A stretch of 64,000 bases of DNA, from positions 1-64,000 of the IMG/VR virus record IMGVR_UViG_3300017951_000010, one strand, 5' to 3'. The notes below the pieces were generated by a model. The model was not told the DNA's origin and did no database searches. It worked only from the letters and a program-made list of their open reading frames with translations. This document shows, piece by piece, positions 35,403-43,750 of this stretch. A program made the translations under genes and the position numbers. The stretch comes from a virus. The stretch's first letter is position 1; every line of letters starts with the position of its first letter.

Positions 35403-35433
35403 CAAGGCCCAGATATTGACCATTTGGGCCTTG
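35403..35433 (+). terminator. hairpin after gp32 (weak or regulated terminator)
   Basis: The stem CAAGGCCCA (35403-35411) pairs with 35425-35433. No T run follows, so termination may be inefficient. The loop contains the -35 element of the next promoter. Confidence 0.5.
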
Positions 35434-35444
35434 TGTAGTAATAT
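35416..35444 (+). promoter_or_regulatory. sigma70-like early promoter for the uvsX operon
   Basis: TTGACC (35416-35421), 17 bases and TAATAT (35439-35444) predict a start at 35450-35451, the ATG of the small membrane protein. Confidence 0.6.
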
Positions 35445-35449
35445 AGAGT

Positions 35450-35554
35450 ATGGATATAAAAAGAAAAATTGTAAAAGCAGTGGAATGGATATTGATTAAA
35501 CAGATACCTGCATGGGTATTGATAGTGGCAATCATCCTTTGGATACTGCTGTAG
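35450..35554 (+). CDS. 34-residue single-pass membrane peptide
   Basis: A short frame starting MDIKRKIVKAVEWILIK and ending in a hydrophobic run (WVLIVAIILWILL) lies between gp32 and UvsX. The basic N-terminus and C-terminal helix are typical of tiny inner-membrane proteins. An early promoter predicts a leaderless start at exactly this ATG, and uvsX begins 10 bases after the stop, so it leads that operon. No family is recognised. Confidence 0.55.
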   Translation: MDIKRKIVKAVEWILIKQIPAWVLIVAIILWILL

Positions 35555-35564
35555 GAAATAAATT

Positions 35565-36626
35565 ATGACAAAAGTGTTTGACGCGACAAAATTTAGAAAA
35601 AGCATTACGAAATCAATTCAAGGACTAGGCATAGGGTTCAGTGATCCAACAGACTGGATATCGACAGGCAACTATGCACTGAACTACCTAATATCAGGAG
35701 ATTTCAACAGAGGCGTCCCACTGGGCAAGGTCTCTGTACTAGCAGGAGAATCGGGCGCAGGAAAGTCATACATTGCATCGGGTAACATCATAAGGAACGC
35801 ACAGGAACAAGGTATTTTTGTAATCCTAATAGATTCAGAGAACGCACTAGATGAAACCTGGTTACAGGCGCTGAACGTTGACACATCAGAAGACAAATTA
35901 CTAAAATTAAGTTTATCTATGATAGATGACGTAGCGAAAACAGTTTCAGAATTTATGAAATCATACAAAGACGAACACGCAGACAACAAGGAAGGCGCTC
36001 CAAAAGTTTTATTTGTGATAGACTCGTTGGGTATGCTGTTGACACCAACTGATGTGGACCAGTTCGAGAAAGGTGAGATGAAAGGCGACCTAGGTAGGAA
36101 GCCTAAGGCACTTACAGCACTAGTTAGGAACTGTGTGAACATGTTTGGTAGTTGGAACGTTGGACTTATAGCAACCAACCACACATATGCATCACAGGAC
36201 ATGTTTGATCCAGACGACAAGATATCAGGAGGTCAAGGCTTTATATATGCAAGTTCCATTGTGATTGCAATGAAAAAACTTAAACTTAAAGAAGACGAAA
36301 AAGGCAACAAGATATCAGATGTGAGGGGTATAAGAGCGGCATGTAAAGTCATGAAGACCAGGTATGCCAAGCCTTTCGAAAGTGTGCAAGTGAAGATTCC
36401 ATATGACACAGGCATGGATCCTTACAGTGGACTCGTGGATCTTTTTGAGAAAAAAGGTGTGCTGACACAACAAGGAAACAGGTTAAAATACATCGATTCG
36501 AATGGCAAAGAGCACTTAGATTTTAGGAAAGCATGGACAGGTGATAAATTAGATATGCTTATGGCAGACTTCACAAAAATTGCTGGAGAGCCAGATACAA
36601 AAACAGAAGAAAAGAGCAATGATTGA
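35565..36626 (+). CDS. uvsX: RecA-like recombinase UvsX
   Basis: The 353-residue strand-exchange protein has Walker A GESGAGKS (residues 61-68), Walker B VLFVIDSLGML, LIATNHTYASQDMFDPDDKISGGQGFIYASS covering the L2 region, and SVQVKIPYDTGMDPYSGLVDLFEKKGVL near the end, all UvsX features. It works with gp32 and a UvsY-type mediator in recombination-dependent replication. Its stop overlaps the next start by ATGA. Confidence 0.95.
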   Translation: MTKVFDATKFRKSITKSIQGLGIGFSDPTDWISTGNYALNYLISGDFNRGVPLGKVSVLAGESGAGKSYIASGNIIRNAQEQGIFVILIDSENALDETWLQALNVDTSEDKLLKLSLSMIDDVAKTVSEFMKSYKDEHADNKEGAPKVLFVIDSLGMLLTPTDVDQFEKGEMKGDLGRKPKALTALVRNCVNMFGSWNVGLIATNHTYASQDMFDPDDKISGGQGFIYASSIVIAMKKLKLKEDEKGNKISDVRGIRAACKVMKTRYAKPFESVQVKIPYDTGMDPYSGLVDLFEKKGVLTQQGNRLKYIDSNGKEHLDFRKAWTGDKLDMLMADFTKIAGEPDTKTEEKSND

Positions 36627-36855
36627 TTTTACACACGAAGATATTGAACGTCTATGGACATCGATTATACACTACGTACCGGAAAGACAAAAATCAGATA
36701 TGGCAATTGACTTCATAAAAAGTTTAGAAGACATCGGTGTTGAGCACGACGAAATCAAAGCATCAGCAGAATACGACCCTAAACTTGAAGAAGCGATTAG
36801 GACCGTGTTTGTAGAAGACGATGAAGAGTCAGACGGATACGGTGAAGATGACTAA
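36619..36855 (+). CDS. conserved small protein downstream of uvsX
   Basis: This 78-residue acidic protein begins MIDFTHEDIERLWTSIIHYVPE with the ATG overlapping the uvsX stop. The middle is helical (MAIDFIKSLEDIGVEHDEIK) and the tail is Asp/Glu only. I associate this start with proteins next to uvsX in marine T4-like phages. It may be a small partner of recombination proteins, but that is inferred from position. Confidence 0.65.
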   Translation: MIDFTHEDIERLWTSIIHYVPERQKSDMAIDFIKSLEDIGVEHDEIKASAEYDPKLEEAIRTVFVEDDEESDGYGEDD

Positions 36856-37309
36856 TTGGTATTTTGAAGTAAGCAGATCACTAGATAAGATTCCAGATTG
36901 CACAGCATACTTTGACAAAGAATTAATCGAAGCAAAGAAACAATGCAGAATATACGGAAATCTTGAAAAAGCATCAGCGGCATTGCCAGGTATAGTAGAA
37001 GAACGTTTTGGACAACTTCAACAACTAGAGGCTATACTTGAATACCTAAATATAGAACTTAGAAGATTGAGGTCAAAAACTTTTAAAAAGTTCTTAGAGA
37101 ACTACAACCGGGCACTGTCAAGCAGAGACGCAGAAAAATATGTTGACGGCGAGGACGACGTTGTGGACCTAACAAAGATTGTCAACGATTTTGCTTTACT
37201 ACGTAACCAATGGCTGGGCATAACCAAAGGACTTGATCAGAAGCAATGGCAGATCACAAACATTGTAAAACTGAGAGTCGCGGGAATGGAAGATGCCGAC
37301 ATCAAATAA
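36848..37309 (+). CDS. uvsY: UvsY-like recombination mediator
   Basis: The 153-residue helical protein starts MTNWYFEVSRSLDKIPDC at an ATG overlapping the previous gene by 8 bases. It has YNRALSSRDAEKYVDGEDDV and ends with ALLRNQWLGITKGLDQKQWQITNIVKLRVAG, which lines up with the C-terminal helices of T4 UvsY (137 residues) that form the oligomer loading UvsX onto gp32-covered DNA. Position in the uvsX operon agrees. The assignment rests on pattern, so another recombination accessory remains possible. Confidence 0.6.
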   Translation: MTNWYFEVSRSLDKIPDCTAYFDKELIEAKKQCRIYGNLEKASAALPGIVEERFGQLQQLEAILEYLNIELRRLRSKTFKKFLENYNRALSSRDAEKYVDGEDDVVDLTKIVNDFALLRNQWLGITKGLDQKQWQITNIVKLRVAGMEDADIK

Positions 37310-37922
37310 CAGAATCATATTAACGGACGTTGATGGGGTTTTACTAGAATGGGAACATCATTTCACCAAATGGATGTTGCAAAGAACACTTTTTGACGCC
37401 CGAGGAGCAAGATATCATCCATACAGGCTACTACCCGACAAAGAAAACACCTATGAAATGGCCGAACGTTTTGGATTGTCTAAGACAGAAATCCGTAAAT
37501 TAATACGCGAATTCAATAGGAGTGCATGGATGGGCACACAACGTCCAATGCCGGAGTCACAGACATGGGTCAAACTGTTGGCCGCCGAAGGTTGGACATT
37601 CATACCTATTACATCTCAGACATCAGACAAGCCAGCACAGGAATTGCGTAAAAAACGATTGGGAGAACTGTTTGGCGACCACGTGTTCGTGAATTACCAT
37701 ATACTAGGCACCGGAGCCGACAAAGACAGTGCTTTAGCCGAATTCCACGGAACCGGGCTGTATTGGGTCGAGGATAAACCTCACAACGCCTTAGCAGGGC
37801 TCAATTACGGTTTAAACCCCATATTAATCGACCATCAATACAACCGTGACTTCGAACATCCAGACATAGTGCGTGTAAATAATTGGCAAGACATTCACAA
37901 ACTTGTGTCAGGAAGAAAATGA
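37293..37922 (+). CDS. HAD-superfamily phosphatase
   Basis: The 209-residue protein has HAD motif I, LTDVDGVLLEW (D12 and D14), motif II in FIPITSQTSD, and motif IV YWVEDKPHNALAGLNYGLNPILID with the metal-binding E-D. The insert between motifs I and II is helical, as in small nucleotidases and polynucleotide-kinase-type phosphatases. Likely substrates are nucleotides or sugar phosphates. It overlaps the UvsY-like gene by 17 bases and its stop overlaps the next start by ATGA, linking it to both the recombination operon and the glycan block. Confidence 0.7.
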   Translation: MPTSNNRIILTDVDGVLLEWEHHFTKWMLQRTLFDARGARYHPYRLLPDKENTYEMAERFGLSKTEIRKLIREFNRSAWMGTQRPMPESQTWVKLLAAEGWTFIPITSQTSDKPAQELRKKRLGELFGDHVFVNYHILGTGADKDSALAEFHGTGLYWVEDKPHNALAGLNYGLNPILIDHQYNRDFEHPDIVRVNNWQDIHKLVSGRK

Positions 37923-38593
37923 AAATTTACGTAGGTTGGGACAGCAGAGAAGACATAGCATATCAAGTGTGTGAACACTCCATCAAGCGCAGAGACCCCT
38001 CAGCGGAAGTGATACCACTCAAACAGAACGACATGAGGGCGCAAGGAATATACACACGAGAAAAAGACAAACTTGCATCAACCGAATTTACTTTCACAAG
38101 ATTTTTTGTACCTTACCTCAATGATTACAAAGGATGGGCAGTTTTTTGTGACTGTGACTTCTTATGGAAAGTTCCTGCACACAATCTTGTTAAGTTTATG
38201 GACCCCAGCAAAGCAGTTGTTTGTGTTCAGCATGATTACACACCAAAAGAGACTACAAAGATGGACGGACAGGTACAATCCGTGTACCCACGTAAGAATT
38301 GGAGTAGCATGGTTCTGTGGAATTGTGAACACCCAAAAAACAAAATGCTTACCCCCGAATTCCTGAATGAACAGACACCCAAGTTTCTACACAGGTTCTC
38401 ATGGCTCGAGGATTCCGATATAGGGTCACTGCCGCACAACTACAACTGGCTTGTGGGATGGTACAGGGAGCCTGAACAGGGCACTCCCAAGATACTGCAC
38501 TACACGGAAGGTGGCCCGTGGTTCGACGGATATAGAAACTGTGAGTACTCGGACGACTGGAAGAAGGAAGCAATCAATCTATTCAGTGCGTAA
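37919..38593 (+). CDS. GT-A type glycosyltransferase (GT8-like)
   Basis: This 224-residue protein starts MKIYVGWDSREDIAYQVCEHS, the usual first strand of phage and bacterial GT8-like enzymes. It has TRFFVPYLN followed by the metal-binding D-x-D in VFCDCDFLW. Later motifs are SSMVLWNCEHP and an acceptor-side LPHNYNWLVG with HYTEGGPWFDGY. It should transfer a sugar from a nucleotide donor. It is the first of many glycan genes here and overlaps the next start by TAATG. Confidence 0.8.
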   Translation: MKIYVGWDSREDIAYQVCEHSIKRRDPSAEVIPLKQNDMRAQGIYTREKDKLASTEFTFTRFFVPYLNDYKGWAVFCDCDFLWKVPAHNLVKFMDPSKAVVCVQHDYTPKETTKMDGQVQSVYPRKNWSSMVLWNCEHPKNKMLTPEFLNEQTPKFLHRFSWLEDSDIGSLPHNYNWLVGWYREPEQGTPKILHYTEGGPWFDGYRNCEYSDDWKKEAINLFSA

Positions 38594-39027
38594 TGAACTG
38601 GGAAAAAATAAAAACTCAACACTACTTCAAGGAACCTGTAGAACACATCTATACAAGTTCTATCTTTGACTCTAAAGAATATGACAGGTTGTATGAAAAT
38701 CAAAATAACCTAAATCACCAACATTGGCAAGATTTTGACAAACAATACAGGACCGGTTTCACATTTTTTGAGGACGTCAACGACATATCTCTAAACAACG
38801 ACGTGCTGTGTTTATGGTTTTTCAAAGAGCGAAGCGACAGAGGCGTGAGCACAATGATAAATCTGGATGGCAAACTTATTACGTATTTTCCAAACGCTTT
38901 CCTAATCACGACTAGTAAAAAAATCAAGTTCGAAGAAAAACAAGAGCCATACATACGGAGACCTGTTGTGCAACTGGATATGCCATTAGACACATACAAC
39001 AGCATCACAAGTAAGTTTCAAAAGTAA
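38593..39027 (+). CDS. hypothetical protein in glycan block
   Basis: This 144-residue protein starts MNWEKIKTQHYFKEPVEHIYTS and has SLNNDVLCLWFFKERSDRG, LITYFPNAFLITTSKKIKFEEK and RPVVQLDMPL. Alternating strands suggest a beta-sandwich or cupin-like fold, but no HxD motif is present. Coupled to the GT8-like gene by TAATG. Its end overlaps the convergent FkbM gene by 10 bases. Confidence 0.5.
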   Translation: MNWEKIKTQHYFKEPVEHIYTSSIFDSKEYDRLYENQNNLNHQHWQDFDKQYRTGFTFFEDVNDISLNNDVLCLWFFKERSDRGVSTMINLDGKLITYFPNAFLITTSKKIKFEEKQEPYIRRPVVQLDMPLDTYNSITSKFQK

Positions 39028-39623
39028 ATTTTATCAATTTGGTTTATTCCGTCGTGAGTGTCAATTACTTGTGAGTTCTTGAAACCCAAGTTCGTCATAA
39101 AATCATCCATTTGTTTTTCGTGTGGCATGTCTGGAAATTGTTTGTTGGGATGGATGTTAACTTCTTGAATAACATAGGTTGCCCTCTGGAAAATTTTTGG
39201 AGCACCTTGCATTATCATTATTTCTGCTCCTTGTACATCTTGCTTGATTAGATCGTAATCCGCATCTTCGCCGATTACCTGTCCAAGTGTCTTCATCTGG
39301 CGTGTCTCATAGTCTTTGAATATTCCAAACAACGTGGAACCTTTTGTATAGGTTATTTTTTTCCTATTTCCTTTGTCGATCTCTCGTAGATAAATTTTTA
39401 CTTCTTTCTCTTGGTCTCCTAGCACAGCGATATGTACGTCTTCCGTTAGCATTTTTAATCTTCCTTCGTGTTTTTGTCCTGCTTCTATGCAAGTGTAATG
39501 AGCATCCGGCCAAATGCTTTTTACATTCTTGGTCCAGAAACCATTCCATGCTCCTATGTCTAGAATCTTGGATGGTGTGAAATTTTCTTTTATTTTTAAA
39601 TTTCTTAGGTAATCGTACATCAT
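39018..39623 (-). CDS. FkbM-family methyltransferase
   Basis: The 201-residue protein has the SAM motif ILDIGAWNGFWTKNV (about residues 20-34), YTCIEAG as the acidic ribose contact, and DLIKQDVQGAEIMIMQGA, the FkbM hallmark D-V-x-G-A-E. FkbM-type enzymes O-methylate polyketides and, in many surface clusters, sugars. In this setting methylation of a capsule or O-antigen residue is likely. Two adjacent ATGs (39623, 39620) are possible starts. It is the last of three minus-strand genes. Confidence 0.8.
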   Translation of the reverse strand: MMYDYLRNLKIKENFTPSKILDIGAWNGFWTKNVKSIWPDAHYTCIEAGQKHEGRLKMLTEDVHIAVLGDQEKEVKIYLREIDKGNRKKITYTKGSTLFGIFKDYETRQMKTLGQVIGEDADYDLIKQDVQGAEIMIMQGAPKIFQRATYVIQEVNIHPNKQFPDMPHEKQMDDFMTNLGFKNSQVIDTHDGINQIDKIYF

Positions 39624-39626
39624 TCT

Positions 39627-40439
39627 TTATAAAATTCCTTTGTCCATCAATATCTCAACAGCAGTGCCATTTTCAAACTCTTCGGGCGTGAATTGTTGAT
39701 ATGCAAGGCTGTACAACCATGGCTCTGGGTCAGCATAATATGGTTCTTCAATATCCTCGAGGTGCACGTTGCCCATGGGTTCAGCGAAACTTTTTCTATG
39801 GCAAAAAACAGGCACGCCCATACATACTGCCTCCACTGCACTGATACTACAACTAGTCACACACGCCCAAGCGTCCTTCAAATCCTCGGATAGGGGCACC
39901 TTGGCCTCACTTGGTCCTGATGTGCCCCTGCCCCTAGGCTTGTGTCGAAGTCTGATCGGTCTGTCTGTATATCTTTTCAGTGATTCTATGGTATTGGTTG
40001 TCCAATTGACCTGGTCCAAATAATTATGAATTCCTGCCGAGCTAGGGCACACTAAAATGTGTTTGCCTTTAAGTGTGGGAGCGGCAATTTTGATTTTGAA
40101 TTGATCAAATCTATCTGACCTGCAATCTTTGATAAACCTTGCATGTATAGTGTTTTTACATATCCTCCAGAAATGATTATCTGGCCTAAGGTTGCTGTTG
40201 TCAAACCTACCAAAATAGGGGGTATCAGTAAACCAAAAGTTTTGTCTTCTTGCCTCAAGTCTTTTAACCATTTGTAAGTTGTTTGCAACAAATCCCCAAA
40301 ACATAGAATTGTCAGCGGCTTGTGATTGTTTTGCGTTGTCTAAAACCGTCACCTGGTCGGGCCAGGACTTTTGAACTCCTTCAAAAACTTCCCATGCCTT
40401 GCTTTTTTTATTTTTAAATGGAGCGTAAATTGTTAGCAT
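39627..40439 (-). CDS. GT-B-like protein, paralogue A
   Basis: This 270-residue protein shares a C-terminal signature with the genes at 42935, 43740 and 48556: a strand ending in TSCSISAVEAVCMGVPVF, then D-I-E-x-P and LYSLAYQQFTPEEFENGTA. Before it lies DRPIRLRHKPRG, matching the R-P-I-x-V-R-x-K/H-P segment in the others. The layout (Rossmann strand, R-P, S-x4-E-S/A-x3-G-V-P) is that of GT-B glycosyltransferases or capsule-synthesis proteins. It overlaps the SGNH gene by 26 bases on the minus strand. Confidence 0.65.
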   Translation of the reverse strand: MLTIYAPFKNKKSKAWEVFEGVQKSWPDQVTVLDNAKQSQAADNSMFWGFVANNLQMVKRLEARRQNFWFTDTPYFGRFDNSNLRPDNHFWRICKNTIHARFIKDCRSDRFDQFKIKIAAPTLKGKHILVCPSSAGIHNYLDQVNWTTNTIESLKRYTDRPIRLRHKPRGRGTSGPSEAKVPLSEDLKDAWACVTSCSISAVEAVCMGVPVFCHRKSFAEPMGNVHLEDIEEPYYADPEPWLYSLAYQQFTPEEFENGTAVEILMDKGIL

Positions 40440-41076
40440 CTATAAATTCTTTCAGTAAGTTTGCCCATTGTCTATGCCCTTCCGTGGATGGATGTGGATC
40501 ATTGGGACTGACAATCAAGTTCTTTTCTGCGATAAATTCCATTTGACTTATTCCTGGATTAAAAAATCTCTGCATGTTTATCGCTTTCTTTATCACGTCA
40601 AAATCCGACACACCACTTTCGAAATCATTTGGCAGGCTGTTGTACATCACGTACGGAATACGTTTGCGCTCAAAATAATTCTGTAAATCAAACACATTGT
40701 CAAGAAAATTCATAATTAGGTTGTTTTCGATGTCCCATCCTCTGTTGGATCTTAGAAAACTTACGTTGTCTAGGGTTTTCCATGTTCTCCAAGTCAAATC
40801 TGTACCAGGAATCCTGTCTTTTTTCCAACCATCATTTGTCACGTAATCATTTCTATGAGAACTAGACCAACCAATGACTGCAAATTTATCTTTTGTATCA
40901 TTCTGCTCGAACCAAACCTTTGTGCTGAAACTAATACGATCGTTACCCCTACCACCCATGGCCAGGTTGACCAAGTCTGTTTGATACTCTTTGGCTAAAA
41001 TTTTTGCGGTGTGGGTTTCTACTCCATCTTTTGGTCGATCAGTCAAAAAACTGCAACCGTTTGAGAATATTGTCAT
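40414..41076 (-). CDS. SGNH/GDSL-type hydrolase
   Basis: The 220-residue protein has the four SGNH blocks: FSNGCSFLTD with the nucleophile Ser (residues 4-13), MGGRGNDRIS with the Gly, VIGWSSSHRNDY with the Asn, and NDPHPSTEGHRQWA with the Asp-His pair. Such enzymes add or remove acetyl and other acyl groups on lipids and sugars. No signal peptide is visible, so a cytoplasmic role on activated sugars or glycan intermediates is likely. The ATG at 41076 is preferred over one at 41085 because a TATAAT box predicts transcription from 41077. Confidence 0.75.
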   Translation of the reverse strand: MTIFSNGCSFLTDRPKDGVETHTAKILAKEYQTDLVNLAMGGRGNDRISFSTKVWFEQNDTKDKFAVIGWSSSHRNDYVTNDGWKKDRIPGTDLTWRTWKTLDNVSFLRSNRGWDIENNLIMNFLDNVFDLQNYFERKRIPYVMYNSLPNDFESGVSDFDVIKKAINMQRFFNPGISQMEFIAEKNLIVSPNDPHPSTEGHRQWANLLKEFIDANNLRSI

Positions 41077-41083
41077 GTGTGTC

Positions 41084-41089
41084 ATTATA
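41084..41089 (-). promoter_or_regulatory. sigma70-like -10 box for minus-strand glycan genes
   Basis: A perfect TATAAT on the minus strand puts the start near 41077, one base before the ATG. The -35 is weak (CTGGCA with an 18-base spacer). Confidence 0.45.
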
Positions 41090-41106
41090 GCATAATTATT
41101 ATTTGA

Positions 41107-42195
41107 ATGCCAGCAAAAAACATAAATGACATACGATTTTTTACAGATCGTTGGGAAACAATAGACCGAACTTACGAATATGATGTAAACTATCATCCAT
41201 CTGTGCCCTCAAAATTTAAATCTTTACCAACTTTTGTTTCGGAGTTTTATGATTGTAAAGTCAATAGTTGTCCCGTGTTGCTGACCAGAGACAATCAACT
41301 GGTCTCTGACTTTATCTGGGGGCTAAGATCTAATACCAAGCACAAACCCAGTAAGACACATAAACTATGGTCATTCTGGGGCGAGTCGGTCGATATAAAA
41401 CTGCCACAGGTGACCGAAAACTTCAACGAGTCAAACTTGTATGTTTGGTTACCAGTTGACGAATACTGCGTTGGCAATCCATGGCACATTTGGATAGATG
41501 TGATTTCAAAGTTCAGGCTAGTTGAAAAGCGTTGGTCAACTAATTTTGCCAATTACTGTTTTATACTTGCAAACAAAAGTCCTTATCTTGAAAAAATTTG
41601 CAAAGCGTTGTTTCCAGATGTGAAGATTGTTGTCATGCCAAAGGGTGAAACTTGGCATTTCAAACACCTAATTGTTCCTAGCCTCAGCAATTCTGATGAT
41701 GGTGTAATTGTTCCACCATTGGCTCAATGGCTAAGGCATTTCAAAGGACTCCCTAAACTAAAAGAAATCAAACCCGACAAAAAGATTGTTGTTCTGAGGC
41801 CGGGCGCAACGTCTAGAAGAATCACTAATTCGGACGAACTACTATTGAAATTAAAAGGATGGCACACAGTAAGTTTAGAAACAATGTCCATAGAAGACCA
41901 AATGCGTGTGTTTGCGGAATCGACTCATGTACTAGCGGCACACGGTGCAGGACTAACAAATCTTCTGTGGTGTAATCCTGGAACCAAGGTCATAGAGATA
42001 CAGGACAGGAACATGTTACACAAAAAGGTATACCCGTTGTTGTCTTACCACCTGGGTCTGAAACATGAATTGTATATAGCAGACAGTGAACGGATTCATT
42101 TGCAGGGCGGAAAGAGGCCTAAGGGCATAAAAAGATTTAGTGACATGATCGACTTCAAAATCAACATACCGGAAATAATGGAGATATTAGATTGA
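41107..42195 (+). CDS. GT61-family glycosyltransferase
   Basis: This 362-residue protein has the GT61 (DUF563) core: KIVVLRPGATSRRITNSDELL, WHTVSLETMSIEDQMRVFAES, HVLAAHGAGLTNLLWCNPGTKVIEI. The H-G-A-G-L-x-N motif is the family hallmark. The N-terminal half has LPVDEYCVGNPWHIWID, also usual. It is divergent from the SGNH gene with only about 30 bases between start codons, and its TGA shares a base with the next ATG. Confidence 0.85.
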   Translation: MPAKNINDIRFFTDRWETIDRTYEYDVNYHPSVPSKFKSLPTFVSEFYDCKVNSCPVLLTRDNQLVSDFIWGLRSNTKHKPSKTHKLWSFWGESVDIKLPQVTENFNESNLYVWLPVDEYCVGNPWHIWIDVISKFRLVEKRWSTNFANYCFILANKSPYLEKICKALFPDVKIVVMPKGETWHFKHLIVPSLSNSDDGVIVPPLAQWLRHFKGLPKLKEIKPDKKIVVLRPGATSRRITNSDELLLKLKGWHTVSLETMSIEDQMRVFAESTHVLAAHGAGLTNLLWCNPGTKVIEIQDRNMLHKKVYPLLSYHLGLKHELYIADSERIHLQGGKRPKGIKRFSDMIDFKINIPEIMEILD

Positions 42196-42938
42196 TGCAC
42201 TCCATACTTAAAAATTTCAAGGCAGTTGTAACTGATCCATATCCACATTTTATAATAGAAGACGCATTACCTTGGGATCTTTACTCTACACTGGAACATG
42301 AATGGCCTGCTGAACAGATGCTATCTACCAAACCCTATGATAATGGTGTATGCTACAGGTTGAAAGCGGACGTTATGCTGAAACAAGGTGAAGTGTCTGA
42401 GACATGGAGAAATTTCTGTGAGTATCACACATCGGTTGAATTCTTTGATGAGGTTAGAAATATATTCAAAGATTACATAGAACCATTACAAGGCAAACTG
42501 GGAGCTCGGGGTTGGGCAGAAAATGATGCAGAGGTTTGGACTGACTGCCAGACTGTGATGCATAAGCCTATCACCTATACGTCCAGAACCGCCCACATCG
42601 ACAACCCGATGGAGATGTACGCTGGATTGCTTTACATGCCATACCCCGATGATAAAAGTTTAGGAGGTGAATTCCAGATACACAAAGCAATCAACGACAT
42701 AACAAAGGTAGACAAATCTAAAGGTAGACAAATATATGACGAGGACCTAGGTGACGTTGTCACTACTGTTCCCTACAAACCAAACACTTTCGTGATGTTT
42801 TGTAATTCTACCCCAAACGCAATACACAGTGTTACACCGCGTATTCATCCGCAACTACACAGGCGCAGTGTAAACATAATAGGTGAGTACAGCAGACAGA
42901 GTGGCAAGTCTATGTATAAAGTGACAGAATTGAAATGA
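42195..42938 (+). CDS. 2-oxoglutarate/Fe(II) oxygenase
   Basis: The 247-residue protein has the double-stranded beta-helix pattern: HIDNP (H-x-D) followed by LLYMPYPDDKSLGGEFQIH, then VPYKPNTFVMFCNSTPNAIHSV with the distal His and HRRSVN with the 2-oxoglutarate Arg. Many marine T4-like phages carry such oxygenases. Here the position between glycosyltransferases suggests oxidation of a sugar or a linked group, though a protein or nucleotide target is possible. Start and stop codons overlap its neighbours. Confidence 0.85.
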   Translation: MHSILKNFKAVVTDPYPHFIIEDALPWDLYSTLEHEWPAEQMLSTKPYDNGVCYRLKADVMLKQGEVSETWRNFCEYHTSVEFFDEVRNIFKDYIEPLQGKLGARGWAENDAEVWTDCQTVMHKPITYTSRTAHIDNPMEMYAGLLYMPYPDDKSLGGEFQIHKAINDITKVDKSKGRQIYDEDLGDVVTTVPYKPNTFVMFCNSTPNAIHSVTPRIHPQLHRRSVNIIGEYSRQSGKSMYKVTELK

Positions 42939-43750
42939 TAGCAGGCATACACACCACCAAACAACGAACCCAGAGATATGTTGACGCATTCGTTAGAGGC
43001 ACGCCAGGACCCAACACGATATACCAGTTCAGGGACCTGACTAGGTTACCTGAAGAAAAGCTCACAATGTATGGCATACTGGCAGGATCCGGAGAGGTGT
43101 ACAAGTGGTGCCAGAGAGAACAAAAAGATTTCTATTTCATGGACCATGGATACTTCAAAAACTGCCATGATGAACCTCATTGGCTACGCATCACACGAAA
43201 CGCACACTGTCAAAACAAGATCACGACAACAAAGACAGACAGGTATGAGAAATATTTCAAGAAAGATATTAAGCCATGGAACAAAAATGGAAAGAGCATA
43301 CTGGTACTCCCGCCAACAAATGCTATAAGCAATTTCTTCCAGGTCACGGACTGGCTTGACAAAACAATGGCCACCTTGAAGAACAACACAGACAGACCCA
43401 TAGAAGTGCGAGAGAAACCCTACAATCCAACTATAGAAGTAGATCATGTCGGGGCCACTGTCAAAGTGGACAGGCCAACAAATCACCAAGGCAAAATAGA
43501 ATGGAGCAAGTATTTCGCCACTGTCACGTACAATTCCAACACCATGGTGGAGAGCCTTACCAACGGAGTCCCCGTTCTGTGCGATCCGGTCAACTGTGCG
43601 GCGGCACCAATATCAGAAACTGATTTCAGTAAAATAGAATCGCCTAAATACGGTGACAGAGTTGCCTTATTTTCAAATTTGGCCTACAACAATTGGAACA
43701 TGGAAGAAATGGCTAATGGTACAGCATGGAGAATGATTAATGAAAGTTGA
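42935..43750 (+). CDS. GT-B-like protein, paralogue B
   Basis: The 271-residue protein has the shared signature TYNSNTMVESLTNGVPVL, IESPKYGDRVALFSNLAYNNW and EEMANGTAW, and NTDRPIEVREKPYN before it. It is the closest in layout to paralogue A (same length, same NGTA ending). The N-terminal half has GSGEVYKWCQREQKDFYFMDHGYF, comparable with RRQNFWFTDTPYF in paralogue A. The start overlaps the oxygenase stop (ATGA). Confidence 0.65.
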   Translation: MIAGIHTTKQRTQRYVDAFVRGTPGPNTIYQFRDLTRLPEEKLTMYGILAGSGEVYKWCQREQKDFYFMDHGYFKNCHDEPHWLRITRNAHCQNKITTTKTDRYEKYFKKDIKPWNKNGKSILVLPPTNAISNFFQVTDWLDKTMATLKNNTDRPIEVREKPYNPTIEVDHVGATVKVDRPTNHQGKIEWSKYFATVTYNSNTMVESLTNGVPVLCDPVNCAAAPISETDFSKIESPKYGDRVALFSNLAYNNWNMEEMANGTAWRMINES

